A stretch of DNA of 64,000 bases from Solanum dulcamara (lineage: Eukaryota > Streptophyta > Magnoliopsida > Solanales > Solanaceae): assembly GCF_947179165.1 (NCBI RefSeq), contig NC_077243.1, forward strand, positions 30,332,001 to 30,396,000. Reading direction: 5' to 3'. Below, piece after piece: positions 1 to 9,967 of this stretch. The position numbers were made by a program, and so were the translations under genes. Positions within the stretch are counted from its first letter, which is position 1, and each line of letters begins with the position of its first letter. Below the pieces are notes generated by a model. That model was not told where the DNA came from, made no database searches, and saw nothing but the letters and a program-made list of their open reading frames with translations.

Positions 1-79
1 GTTCTATAATTATTTTTATTTGAACTTTTATATTATTATATATGTCCAATCAAATGAGAGAAATTATGTGGGTTTGCAG

Positions 80-860
80 AAAAACCTCAGGTTCATGGAT
101 GAGAGCATCTGAAACAATGGATGATGGTTGTGCATGGAGGAAATACGGGCAGAAGAATATACTCAATTCAAAATATCCTAGGTATACACACTCAATCATG
201 TCCAAATTAATTAAAGGGTTTAACTTATTATATACACTAATATAACAACATTGAATATTTTTATAACTGTATAGTATATTTTACTTCAATCTATTGTTAT
301 ACAATTACACGTAATTATTTATTAGGGTGATCTAATTTTTAATATATGACTATTCGAGTATAGATGTCAAATTCTTTTCTGAAATTGATGTTGATTGATT
401 TCGATCTTGTGATGATAGGTGCTACTATAGGTGCACCCACAAGTACGATCAAGATTGCCTGGCCACAAAACAAGTTCAAATAATCCAAGAAAATCCAATA
501 ATAATGTACCACACCACATACTTTGGCAATCACACTTGCAATTCAACAAAGATTCCAAGGCATAAATATAATTCACAATTCAATCATGCTATGCTGGAAG
601 TAAAGCCAAAAATCCCTAGTAGTGGTTCAACAGTACTACTGAAAGAAGAAAAAGAAGAAGAAGAATCCAAGGGACAAAGTGATAATGCATCATCAATTGT
701 GGATTCTAACTTATGGCAAGATTTTATGCCTTCTTCTCCCTCTGCTCATGATTCCACCTTGGCTGCTTATAATTCTTCTTATTTTGAAGAAGTCATCCCT
801 TGTCATGACATGGAAGATTTTGTTAAATTTGGTGAATTTGAGGCCATTGAGTTTTGTTGA
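80..860 (+). CDS. WRKY group III transcription factor, 3' part (two exons)
   Basis: DNA-binding transcription factor of the WRKY family, acting in the nucleus on W-box promoters, often in defence or senescence. Seen: one exon ends at 181 after encoding WRKYGQK followed by SKYPR. An intron with GT at 182 and AG at 417-418 follows, and the next exon runs 419-860 to a TGA stop. Splicing gives PR-CYYRC in frame, the conserved intron position inside plant WRKY domains. The zinc ligands are C-x7-C-x24-H-x-C, so this is group III (C2HC), but with one residue more than the usual x23. The C-terminal tail is acidic and rich in Ser and Asp, a plausible activation region. The 5' part, with start codon and promoter, lies outside the window. 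I take the exon start at 80, after a TTTGCAG acceptor. Another AG at 89-90 would put the reading frame elsewhere. No stop or frameshift is visible, so the gene may be functional. Confidence 0.9.
182..418 (+). other. WRKY-domain intron
   Basis: A 237-bp A/T-rich intron interrupts the WRKY domain between the Pro-Arg and Cys-Tyr-Tyr codons. It starts with GTATAC and ends with GATAG. Its placement after the PR dipeptide matches the phase and position known for group II and III plant WRKY genes, which supports reading both exons as one gene. Confidence 0.85.
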
Positions 861-945
861 TATCTTGTTAGTATTAATCCTTATGGCTAATGTTGTAAAA
901 TAAAATCTTTCACTATGTTGTTGTATTACTTTGGCCAGCAAGGAC

Positions 946-1530
946 TTATTTTGTCAATGCTTCATATGAAGAGCAGCCTAGTTGTTGTTGATCTGGTCCT
1001 TTCGCAGAATGCCATGTGAGAGATTCACCAATGATATGAAGCAATGAGGAGGCATAAAGTTCCTCACAAGCATTTCCAAGCACAAATTGAGATACTGCCC
1101 TCCAGGTTATAATGAATTCCATCACAGCATCCATTACATCAGTCCCATAGTTCCACATGCTCGTTTTTATTGTAGGTGAAACAAGAGATTCATGATGAAT
1201 AACGTCGAGAGAAAAAAATGATCCTAACAAAGGATTTAAAGCTGTCACTTTTTGGGCCACCTTATCAGGATCGTGGTCATTACATTCTATAATTAGACGT
1301 AGCTCCTCATAATGTTTGGTATCACCCTGGAGAGCAGACTTGAGGGCGTTTGTAACATAAGAGAATAACTTTGAATCTGTAAGCTCGATTGCTAATTCCA
1401 TTCTTATTATGTTTGATACAATTCCTCCAGAAGTTGTACAGCAACTATTGTTGCCTTCACCCGTGTAAAACGTTTGTGGCAATTGTTTCTCTTGAGGAAG
1501 ATAATCTTCAGAGGCATTCAATGATGCCAT
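946..1530 (-). pseudogene. RRN3-like (Pol I initiation factor) N-terminal fragment joined to copia gag
   Basis: An open frame of 194 codons. Residues about 48-135 resemble the N-terminal region of plant RRN3/TIF-IA, the factor that recruits RNA polymerase I to rDNA promoters: a helical stretch, DPDKVA, IRHHE-like VIHHESL, and MWNYGTDVMDAVMEFI. The match is from memory of the family, not a search. A full RRN3 is about 600 residues, so this is only a fragment and it ends with an unrelated tail. Upstream, the same frame runs without a stop into Lys/Asn-rich sequence continuous with the copia gag at 1540-2266. The first Met at 1530 may therefore not be a real start. It converges with the WRKY gene about 85 bp away. 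Alternatives are a genuine small gene or another unrecognised host exon. Confidence 0.45.
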
Positions 1531-1539
1531 TGAATTTGT

Positions 1540-2266
1540 TTCTCTCCAGTTTTCTACTAGTTTCTTCTTTGTGTTGTTGTCTCTTCCTTTGAAGTTGAAG
1601 TTGTTTTTCTTCCTCTGCTTTTTTGGCCAGAGAATGCCATGTTAGGATTCTTTTGTGACATCTCTTCTTCATCTTTCCTTATATCAAAATCTGTGAGAGC
1701 ATAATTGATTAAGAGTAGGATATGGTGCCTTACCTAACATGATAGTCCTGAAAGTCTTGTACTTGAGACCTAAATCTCTAGCAAAATTGATTACTTTGCT
1801 ATCTTTATCCAATGGTTGGTGTATGGCTACAAGGCCATCAATTTTTGAATTTATTATTTTATTCATTAATCTTTTTGGTTCCTACCCTAACACTTTGATA
1901 CTGGTGTTTGAAGTGAAACTCTTTATCTTTTGTTGCTTGAAGATAAGTTTCTTCCAATCATTCCCACATCTCCTTGGCAGTTGATCAGTCCACAATCAGA
2001 TACATACTTTCTTCTGTCAAGGTGCCTACGATCCTACCCCTTAGCAACACATATATCTCCTCTCAAGACACAACTTTCTCAGCACCTTTTTCAGTAGAAT
2101 GACTACTTTTAGTTGGTTCATTCTCTGTAATGAGATAAGTTTGTCTCATAACTTGAATCAACTGCATCATCCATATGCGATAGTTTGTTGATTTAAGTTT
2201 AATGGAGCAAGAGGCAATGAGGAGGTCAAGTCAGGAGATGGACAAAGTGTTAGTGGAGGTGGTCAT
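1540..2266 (-). pseudogene. Ty1/copia gag (UBN2-type) remnant
   Basis: Copia gag encodes the capsid-like protein that packages element RNA. Minus-strand translation shows typical gag words in order from the ATG at 2266: SEEIYVLLRGRIVGTLTEES, then AKEMWEWLEETYLQATKDKEF, then the open segment at 1684-1866 with DGLVAIHQPLDKDSKVINFA and FRTIMLGKAPYPTLNQL (each quoted only in part here). An early stop occurs 11 codons after the ATG, and at least one frameshift lies near 1650. No zinc knuckle, protease, integrase or reverse transcriptase follows; the sequence passes into the RRN3-like fragment instead. Non-functional. Confidence 0.75.
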
Positions 2267-2330
2267 TGCAGTTTGAATGTGTGGTTCCGTTTTGTTTATT
2301 AATATTAAGGGATAGCGGAAGAGCTTTAAT

Positions 2331-2342
2331 GCTCTGATACCA
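2331..2342 (-). other. Copia primer-binding site (tRNA-iMet)
   Basis: On the minus strand this reads TGGTATCAGAGC, the complement of the initiator tRNA-Met 3' end used to prime copia reverse transcription. It lies directly next to the LTR, which begins at 2343, as expected. Confidence 0.85.
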
Positions 2343-2642
2343 TGCAGAATTCTCAACAAAGAAATGAGAGAAATCAAAAATTGTATTGATAATTAAAACT
2401 ATAAAGTACATGCTTCTTATATAGGAGTGAATTGTAGATTTCTAAGCTAGCTATAATTAGATTCCTACTACAATAACTACTACTACTATGATAATACTGT
2501 AATTTATAAATAATCTAATTCTAGTCTACTTCAGCTAGTACATGAAATAGTAGCTTAGTCGATATAAGAGTTTATTCCTAGTGTGACTCTAACTCTAGTT
2601 GTACAACGTGTTTCATATCTTCAGCTTTCCTTATCTTCAACA
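2343..2642 (-). repeat. Copia 5' LTR
   Basis: A roughly 300-bp LTR that reads TG...CA on the plus strand. Its inner edge abuts the primer site at 2331-2342. The exact outer edge is uncertain by two bases (CA at 2641-2642 or 2643-2644). No second LTR is found to the left, so the element is truncated or rearranged at its 3' side. Confidence 0.65.
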
Positions 2643-2644
2643 CA

Positions 2645-3201
2645 TAGTAACTTCTCCCTAATTGTACTTTTCTACTTTTGCTATACTAATCTCTTTATTT
2701 TTACTACTTTGAAGTGCATGAAAAAACAGGAAAATACCATAGAAATTAATTAACCATAAGCTTAGGATTTAATAATTTTTCAATGTCACAATGCTTTTGC
2801 TTTAATAAATTGATTTAATAATTTGTCAATGTCACACTTCACTGAATATGTTATTGTTGTAGTAATACTTAGGAGAGAGTGTTTAGGTTAAAGAACTATG
2901 TACCTTACTTTTATATCTGGTAAATTTCACAAGTATTTTTAAGCTAAAACAAATAAAATTTTATGAGATGTGTCTAATTTATAGTTTTCCAGTTTAAAAA
3001 TTAGTAGTTGGATTGGTAAAATAATTTTCCGTAGTATCTCTAATATAATAAGTAATTGCTTGGACATCTTTTTGGAGCTTTTGAACAGGCAACGTAAATT
3101 TTAATTTGCAACGTGAACTGTAATTGTATTTTATATGTTTTATTTCCAACTGATCATGTGATATTACAACGATTAGCTATAATAAAAGTTTCAGTATCCT
3201 T
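2645..3201. other. A/T-rich spacer, no gene seen
   Basis: Non-coding. The only structure noticed is an imperfect direct repeat: GATTTAATAATTT followed by TCAATGTCACA occurs near 2766 and again near 2812. Confidence 0.6.
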
Positions 3202-3330
3202 GATGATGTTATCATAGCACATGAATTGGTGAAAGAATACTCTTAGAAAGGTGTTTCTCCTATGTGTCTAGTGAAAGTAGACATTAGGAAAGCCTATGAC
3301 TGTGGAAAATATGGAGAAAAGTCTACTCTT
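3202..3330 (+). pseudogene. LINE reverse-transcriptase remnant (split by the hAT element)
   Basis: Translation from 3202 gives DDVIIAHELVKEYS, a stop, then CLVKVDIRKAYD. This is the plant LINE reverse-transcriptase block in which a catalytic Asp sits in K-x-D-x-x-KAYD. Only about 40 codons remain. The downstream part is cut by the hAT insertion at 3343. Sequence after 8101 shows no further recognisable RT. It belongs to a different LINE copy from the one at 10827-19311. Confidence 0.7.
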
Positions 3331-3334
3331 CATA

Positions 3335-3342
3335 GCTGGTAC
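3335..3342. repeat. hAT target-site duplication, left
   Basis: GCTGGTAC, identical to 8093-8100. Together they define both ends of the hAT element exactly. Confidence 0.93.
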
Positions 3343-3756
3343 TAAGGGTGTACATAGATCGGGTTGGTTCGGATTTGTTACGAACCAAACCAAATCATTT
3401 GTGTCGGATTATTAAATCTATAAACCAAACCAAACCAAACCAATACAAGTCGGGTTTTTCGATATCAATTTTTTTGGGGTTTTTCGGATTTCTCGGGTTT
3501 CTCGAGTTTTTCATAGACGGAGGCAAAACATTATTTGAAGTTTTAACTTTATAATAAAACTAAAATGTCAAATAGTCATAATGAAACCAAATGTTTTGCA
3601 CTTCTGCCAATTAACTTAATCACACATAAACAAAAACTAATATAGTTTCTTCCATAAAATTAAGCAACTCCAGCTTTTATAAAAATACACAAGATGACAT
3701 CTCCCACCAAATTAAATCTAAACAAACTCTTTTCATAAGAAAAGTTGCACCAAACA

Positions 3757-3918
3757 TCAATGTTTCCTCAGGTTAAACACAAAGCAAGACATACAAAACT
3801 CCACTCTATTACGAGAAAACAATCCCCAAGCCGTATCAGGTCCTAGCTTTCCGACGTCCAACACGAGCAATGAAACCAGACTTGATAGGAGCAACTGATC
3901 TTCCAGACCCGCACTGCA
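3757..3918 (-). other. Possible 3' terminal exon of the hAT transcript or captured host exon
   Basis: On the minus strand a strong acceptor (TTATTTTCTTGCAG) precedes a higher-G+C block that can be read as a short basic peptide (SGRSVAPIKSGF, then RVGRRKART and a stop). A 3' UTR-like A/T-rich tail follows. The peptide is not one I can identify. It may be only a spliced 3' UTR of the transposase gene. Confidence 0.3.
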
Positions 3919-4314
3919 AGAAAATAAACAAACCAGGAATGAGTTTACATGAGAAATAAACAATTTAAAGCTAACTTGTTTTTAAAAATTCAATAGTTCC
4001 CTATAACCCTTTTCAAACTGGGAAAAAAAACAGAGGAAAAATTCAACAATTTAGAAAGATGGTCAAGGCAGTCATTCTTGACCAGCACAAAACAATTCAT
4101 TCAAGAAAAGCAACCTAGTATAAATGAAGATAAATGAAAGGCCTGAGATCTCTCATAACTGAAACTTCACAACTGCCAGTCAGTTCATAACTATAAAAAA
4201 ATGAGCTTTACAAAACAACTTTTTGTAGAAAAAGTCTGTAATTTTTGTAAAAGAATAGTGTAATCAATTAACATACCAATTCTCACACAGATAGTGCATC
4301 GTGAATGAAACTGG

Positions 4315-6919
4315 CTAATTAATGCTCAAAGGTGAGTCTTGATACTCTGCAAGAAAAATAAATAAATTAATATATTGGATAAATAATATAAAAATATATC
4401 TAGATTCTAAAAAATTGAACATATGTTCAAGTGGAAATAACAAAAATTGAATATATGTTCATCCCCTGTAAGTAGCACTTTAATAACAAAAACAAAAAAA
4501 TCTTTTACATGAAACTAGTTCCTTATCTGTGCTTCCTGAAGAATTATTGAAAGAGAGTGGTGAATCCATTGAACATGTTATTTATCTATGTACTTACATT
4601 CCTAATGTTATTTATGATTATCTGTAGAAGTACTTTTCACTGCTGAGATTGTGTATCATCAAAGCTGTACCAGTATGGAACTGCTGGTTTTGTATTCCCC
4701 AAAATCAGCAGTCTTGCAATAAATTTGTTGATGCTGAAAGGTTAGTTAGCAGTTTGTTGATTTTATACTAAGCAATGCCAAAATTATAGAATAAACAATA
4801 AACCAATTAACAATACCTTCATCAACTTGCTCGATGTTCTGGACTTCTTCTAGACTGTCGTGAAAATTGTATTCTTTAGAAGGTGATCGTAGCCATTGTT
4901 GAGTACAAATTAGAGTTTCTACTATTTTTGGCAATAAAGAACTCCGGTAAGAATCAAGAATTCGGCCACTTGTGCTAAATGCCGACTCAGATGCAACGGT
5001 AGAAACAGGAATAGCAAGAACATCTCTCGCAATTTTTGAAACAACTAGATATTTACTAGACGAAACTTTTCACCAAGACAAGATATCAAAATCTTTATTC
5101 TCCACCACATCATCCATCAAGTATATCTGAAGATCAGATTTGTTGGAAATATTTCCCTCGTCTGCCAAATGTTTCTCCCACTCAGATTCCAACAAATCAT
5201 CGGTTTCATGCATGCTAGTATCACCTCCAATATTGCCATTAAAATAAGCATCAACGACAGAGTTTTTGTAAGAATCATACAAACGCGTTAAAACACTTGC
5301 CACATCTTTCGACTTTAATCTTCCTAACAAAGGACCATATGCTTTGGAAAGAGTGAAGTTTACATACTTCATCTTAAATCTGGGGTCTAACACAACAGCA
5401 ACAAGCAATAACATATTCATATTCTCAAAATTTCTCCAATACTTCTCAAATTTACTTTTCATCCTGTCGGCCATATCAACCAAAATAAGATCTTCACATT
5501 TAGAATACTTTTTAATAGAACTTCGAAGAATAAAAAATTCACGAAAGAAACAGTTGGAAGTAACATACAAAGTCCTTGAAAATTTTAAAGTGGTCTGGTA
5601 GAAAAGATCAAGAAACTTGACAAAAACTCTCACATTCTTCCAGTCAGTTGCTGATGGATTTCCTCTTAATGCACTTATTTCCCGACAATACTTTTGGTAT
5701 TTATGGTCATCCAAATACATTCTTGTAAAGGCTTTTTCAAATTTTAAAGCTGTATCTAACATTGTATATGTCGAGTTCCATCTAGTTTCAGCATCAAGAC
5801 TCACAAGACCATGAGTATCTATCTTAGTTTTTTCAACAAATGACTTAAAAGAAGCAAACCTTGAAGGAGAAGATCTAACATATTTTACCGCATTCCTTAC
5901 ACGAGAAATGGGTTCAATTTGTTCATCTAACCCTTCTTTTACAATCTAGTTCAATATGTGAGCACTACACCTAACATGTAAAAATTCATTTCCTAGTATT
6001 ACCCCATTCCAATCATCCATTAGCACCTTCAAATATTTAATGGCATCATCATTGGCAGTCGCATTGTCTAAGATTACTGTAAACAAGTTATCAATGCCCC
6101 AACCCAATAAGCATTCCTCAATTCCCTTAGCAATAGTCTCGCCTTTGTGATCTGGTGTTGTAAAAAAATTCAGAATTTTCTTTTGTAAATTCCATTGGTC
6201 ATCAATCCAATGTGCAGTGACAACCATATAACTCAAATTTTGGAGTGATGTCCACGTGTCACTAGTAAAGCAAATACGTTGGTCCTTGATAAGATATTTA
6301 AGCTTATCTTTTTCTTCTTGATAAATCCTCAAGCAATGTCTTGCAACAGTAACACGAGAAGGTAGTTCAAAATTTGGTAAGGCTTTAGTCATTAATTTCC
6401 TAAAGCCTTCTCCCTCTAAACTCTAAATGGCTGCTCATCAATAATTACAAATTCAGCAATGACCCTTCTAATTTCATCCACTTTATACACTACCCTTTTA
6501 TTAGAATCCAAAAGACCTTCTGTCCACCCTTCTTTAATAGGTTTTAACGTTGTTTGTCTCTTATCAACGATTCTAAAGGGAGATTTGTTACATTTAACTG
6601 TTAGATGTGACCATAATGTAGTAGTCCCATTCTTGCTTTCGGCAGCAAACGTTTTTGGACAGTAATTGCATTTTGCCCTAATTTTACCTCCTTTAGCTTT
6701 AAACTTGGAAAAGTGATCCCAAATCTCGGAAGTCTCTCTACCACTATTCCCAGATTTAGAAGGTTCTTTAGGAGTGGTTCTTTTTTGCTTTTTAGGAGTG
6801 CGTAGATGAGGAATGTTCTTACCTTCTTGTTGTTGAGATTCTGTTGGCACAATCGGATGGTGGTTGTCAATCACTACTGATTTAGTTCCAGAAGTTGTAC
6901 CTTCCATCGAGAAAGACAA
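4315..6919 (-). pseudogene. hAT transposase (BED finger, RNase H-like, hAT dimerisation), inactivated
   Basis: The transposase would cut and rejoin the element ends in the nucleus. From the ATG at 6919: a Lys/Pro-rich N-terminus; a BED zinc finger with C84, C87, H105 and C110; an RNase H-like catalytic core with CFTSDTWT and VILDNATAND, then DAETRWNSTY; a DUF4413-type helical segment; and a C-terminal dimerisation block containing VASESAFSTSGRILD. Three lesions are visible: a one-base frameshift near 6418, an in-frame TAG near 5953, and TGA at about 5067-5069 within a Trp-rich motif. Otherwise the frame is continuous. I infer a last intron at 4347-4816 (GTATTG...TTGCAG) joining to a short exon that ends with TAG at 4315. 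Gene length is normal for plant RICESLEEPER/DAYSLEEPER-like hAT proteins, so the gene is a recent pseudogene or an annotation-level near miss. Confidence 0.88.
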
Positions 6920-6922
6920 TTT

Positions 6923-7530
6923 CTATATATAACAAAAAAAGGTTATAATTTGTAATAGATGTTTAAGATACAACTAACATAGATGAATGGAACTATTTCT
7001 AAGATATTACAACAGATAATAAGGTAGCACAGCAAATAGAGTAACAACACAATAACAACTTAGTATATAAGGAATGCTGCAGGTTTCATCATGCCAGATT
7101 TCAAACAACTTAGCAATAACAACAGCACAGTAACTGCGAGTTTTATCTCAAACAACAAGGGACCATTCTTCAAATATATGTCAACAAATTTCAAAACACG
7201 GACATATATGATAATGAAAGGACAAGCAAGAAGTATTTGCTCCTCTTCCATTCATCGAGATAAACTGAGAAAAAGAGGCTTATGCATGAACATTCCTGAA
7301 AACATTTTTGCTTCTGAGATTTGAGATTGAACGATCTAAAACCCTAGCTTCCAATCAGCAATGGCTTTAGGCCCCAATAAATAAGCGCCTCCAAAGAACC
7401 AAAAATCCTCCAAATTCAGTTCGCTTAAATATGAAAACATACAGAAGATGCACAAAAAAAGAAATGAATTCGACCGATTAAACGAAGAACCAAAAGAACT
7501 GAGCAGACAAAAGATGAAGGAGATATATAC
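6923..7530 (-). other. Predicted 5' UTR intron of the hAT gene
   Basis: On the minus strand GAATGTAG|GTATAT forms a good donor at 7530. TTATATATAG forms an acceptor at 6923, a few bases before the transposase ATG. The resulting 608-bp intron would place the transcript leader at about 7531-7690. Inferred from splice signals only. Confidence 0.45.
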
Positions 7531-7599
7531 CTACATTCATAAAATAGACAACAAGATCTCTACACACCCACGAGCCAAAAAGTAAAAAATATCTGATTG

Positions 7600-7790
7600 T
7601 TGCTAATTTGGGAGGAAAGGAAAAGAGGGTCGGCGAATATTGTTGAGAGAGGGAAGAAAAATGGAAAGGAAGCTAGGGTTGTGAAAGAGGAGCATATGCT
7701 CTCTTATCTAATTGTTTTGGACCTTTTGGTCTTTTGAGAAGATTTTGGGCTTTACCTTCATTTTCTTTTGGGCCTGTTTTACATATTAAT
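7600..7790 (-). promoter_or_regulatory. Housekeeping-type promoter/leader inside the hAT element
   Basis: On the minus strand the region carries repeated GCCCA-type (site II-like) boxes (AGGCCCAAAAG, AAGCCCAAAATC), then CAACCCTAGC, a telo-box-like motif, followed by a long pyrimidine-rich leader (CTTCCTTTCC, TTCTTCCCTCTCTC). This pairing is well known in promoters of ribosomal-protein and other growth-related plant genes. It could be the element's own promoter or one acquired from a host gene. Confidence 0.4.
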
Positions 7791-8092
7791 TAGTTGGACT
7801 CAAGTCCAAATCTAGACAAAAATTATGAAAGAAACTTAAAAATAATATTTATAAATTATATTTTAATAAATATTTTTATGTATAATATAATTTAAAAATA
7901 ATATATCTATATTCGGGTCGGTTTAGGTTCGATTTGACTTTTTTTAGTTAAAACCAAACCAACCCTATAATGGTCGGTTTTTTTTTCCGAACACCAAACC
8001 AAATCAAACCAAACCACTAGTCAGTTTTTTTTTCCGATTTGGTTTGGTTTGTCGGTTTGGTGCGGTTTATCGGTTTGCCCTGTACAGCTCTA

Positions 8093-8100
8093 GCTGGTAC
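8093..8100. repeat. hAT target-site duplication, right
   Basis: GCTGGTAC, identical to 3335-3342. An identical 8-bp pair suggests the insertion is not extremely old, unlike the heavily decayed gypsy copies further right. Confidence 0.93.
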
Positions 8101-8215
8101 ACATGCTGGTTTTAAAGAACAAATATTGTCATCATTTCTTTTTTTTGGTTCTTAAACTAATTTGTTAAATAAAAATTGGCGTTATATATTTTTATTGAAT
8201 ATTATAGTTGATTGA

Positions 8216-9395
8216 GTGACAAGCATGAAGCATATGACCATAGAGATTTAAAAAGTAGGATTCAAATAGATTCCAAGTGGTTGGATAATACTTCGTGGGG
8301 ATAAAAAGAGCAGAATATTAAAATAATGGAAAAAAATGTAAATATGTCATTAAATTTTCAGATAAAGTTAATTTATGTCATCCGTTAAAAGTTTATCTCA
8401 TTTATGCTATTGTCGTTTGAGAAAAGATTTATTTATGTCATTATTTTTTAACTCCGATTTTCCAAAACCACCAAACAACTTTTAATACTTTTAAATTAAA
8501 GTTTTGGATCAAATGTACTATTTTTGCTCCTTCTTCAAAACCACCAAAAACACATGAAGAACACCATAAACTATAAATTTTCAACTGCTTCAATTTTTCA
8601 TGAAAATCATCTCAAATTTCAAGAGTATCGTCCCTCCGAGCTAGATACCAAAATTCAATATCTTTTGAGCTCGAATTTAACCTAATTTAATGAGACACAC
8701 TTAAAAAAATTTCAAAGTTTCAAAACTTTAACCCCTTTTAATTGTATTATTTTCTCCACAACTCTAAAATAACTTGAAATTTTGAACATAGACTCGAAAA
8801 AACTAGGGAACAAGAATCGAACGTCAAAAACAACAACAAAAAAAAATAGATTTTTGAAATTTTGAGTCTACCATTAAAAGATATTGAAGTTTTGAAAATT
8901 TGAAAAATTTTAAGTGTGTCCTGTTGAGTTCGATTGAATTCAAGCTCAAAAAATATTGAGTTTTGATATCTAGCTCGGAGGAACGCTACTATAGAATTTT
9001 GAGGTGATTTCGTAAAAAAATGGTGAAGTTGAAAATTTGTAGTTCTTGGTGGTCTTGAAGAAGAAGGAGCAAAAATAGTACATTTGATCCAAAATTTCAA
9101 ATGAAAAGTGTTAAAAGTTGTTTTTGGCGGTTTTGCAAAATCGGAGTTAAAAAATAATGACATAGATAAACCTTTTCTCAAACGACAATGACATAAATGA
9201 GCCAAACTTTTAACAAATGACATAAATAAGTCTATTTTAAAAGTTTAATGACATATTTGAACCTTTTCTTAAAAATAAAATATGTCGTGGGACTATATTG
9301 GATGACAAGCATATGACGAGAGGGATTTAAAATGTACCATGCAAGTACTTTGGATAAAACTTCGTGGGGTGAAAAGAGCAGAATATTAAAATAAA
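8216..9395 (+). repeat. Two copies of a roughly 115-bp unit, separated by the fold-back insertion
   Basis: The first copy (about 8216-8330) and the second (about 9300-9395) share GACAAGCAT, CATATGAC, GGATAATACTTCGTGGGG / GGATAAAACTTCGTGGGG and AGAGCAGAATATTAAAATA. The downstream words AAAATATGTCGTGGGACTATATT and AAAATATGTTATGAGATTATATT are also duplicated (quoted in part). An original tandem pair was probably split when the fold-back element inserted into the first unit. Confidence 0.7.
8334..9275. mobile_element. Long fold-back (inverted-repeat) element
   Basis: The left arm, about 8336-8735, and the right arm, about 8865-9272, are inverted copies. Shared words in mirrored order include AAATATGTCATTAAA, GTCGTTTGAGAAAAG, TTTTTTAACTCCGATTTT, TGGATCAAATGTACTATTTT and GAGCTAGATA. 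The central loop is only about 130 bp. No transposase is encoded; a 158-codon open frame on the minus strand is a by-product. A possible 8-9 bp target duplication (TTAAAATA / TTAAAAATA) flanks it, which would fit a non-autonomous Mutator-like or Foldback element. The class is inferred. Confidence 0.75.
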
Positions 9396-9616
9396 ATATG
9401 TTATGAGATTATATTAAATATATTATTATTTGTTGTTTACTTTGTTGCATAATGTAACGTAATATATTTCAGAATATATAAATAAAATAGATGTTAGGCG
9501 CCACTTTGTACATCATGTTCAAATATCATACTACATTACATTGACCGAATATATTGATAATTTTTTAAATTATCACTAAATATTATTTAAATAATTAAAT
9601 TAAGAATTTATTTCGA

Positions 9617-9967
9617 TGAACTTATAGCTTATGACTTATAAGTATAATTCATAAATTAAGAATCTTAATTATGATTTTTATCTTATTTTTGTTATCTTAA
9701 ATTAAAAATAAGTGTGTATTTTTTTTATTTTACCCAATAATACTACAAAAGTGCCTAAATATATTTTAAATAAGTCATTTCAGACAAGCTGTAAGCATAA
9801 AAGCTTATGCCTTTGGTTTATTTTAGAAGCTTTTGAGAACTGTTATAGTGTTTGGTTGATAAAAAAAGTGTAAACACTTATTTTTGATTCAAGATAATAA
9901 AAGTAAGTCAAAAGTCAGAAGTTAGAATTCGTAACTTATGATTTATATATTTATAAGGCATAAATTA
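9617..9967. mobile_element. MITE-like degenerate palindrome
   Basis: An A/T-rich block of about 350 bp whose ends are roughly inverted copies (CTTATAGCTTATGACTTATAAG against TTATAAATATATAAATCATAAG). Inner arms share ATCTTaAATtAAAAATAAGTGT in opposite orientation. No coding sequence. Family not assigned; target duplication not resolved. Confidence 0.45.

Larger units (their letters stand above)
3343..8092 (-). mobile_element. Complete hAT DNA transposon (4.75 kb)
   Basis: The ends are imperfect terminal inverted repeats: TAAGGGTGTACATAG on the left and, on the opposite strand, TAGAGCTGTACAGGG on the right. Both carry the hAT signature A at position 2 and G at position 5. The flanks are identical 8-bp duplications GCTGGTAC at 3335-3342 and 8093-8100, the length typical of hAT insertion. 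Subterminal regions at both ends are packed with AACCAAACCAAA / TTTGGTTTGG repeats, which in hAT elements are the usual transposase-binding regions (inference). The transposase gene is on the minus strand. The element sits in an old LINE fragment. Confidence 0.93.

Noticed and set aside
7091..7324. 77-codon plus-strand open frame in the hAT element
   Set aside because: Falls in the predicted leader intron on the opposite strand to the transposase and has no domain or codon pattern of a gene.
8747..9223. 158-codon minus-strand open frame
   Set aside because: It lies wholly in the loop and right arm of the fold-back element, has a Phe/Ser/Leu-rich composition and no recognisable domain. It is a by-product of the A/T-rich inverted repeat.
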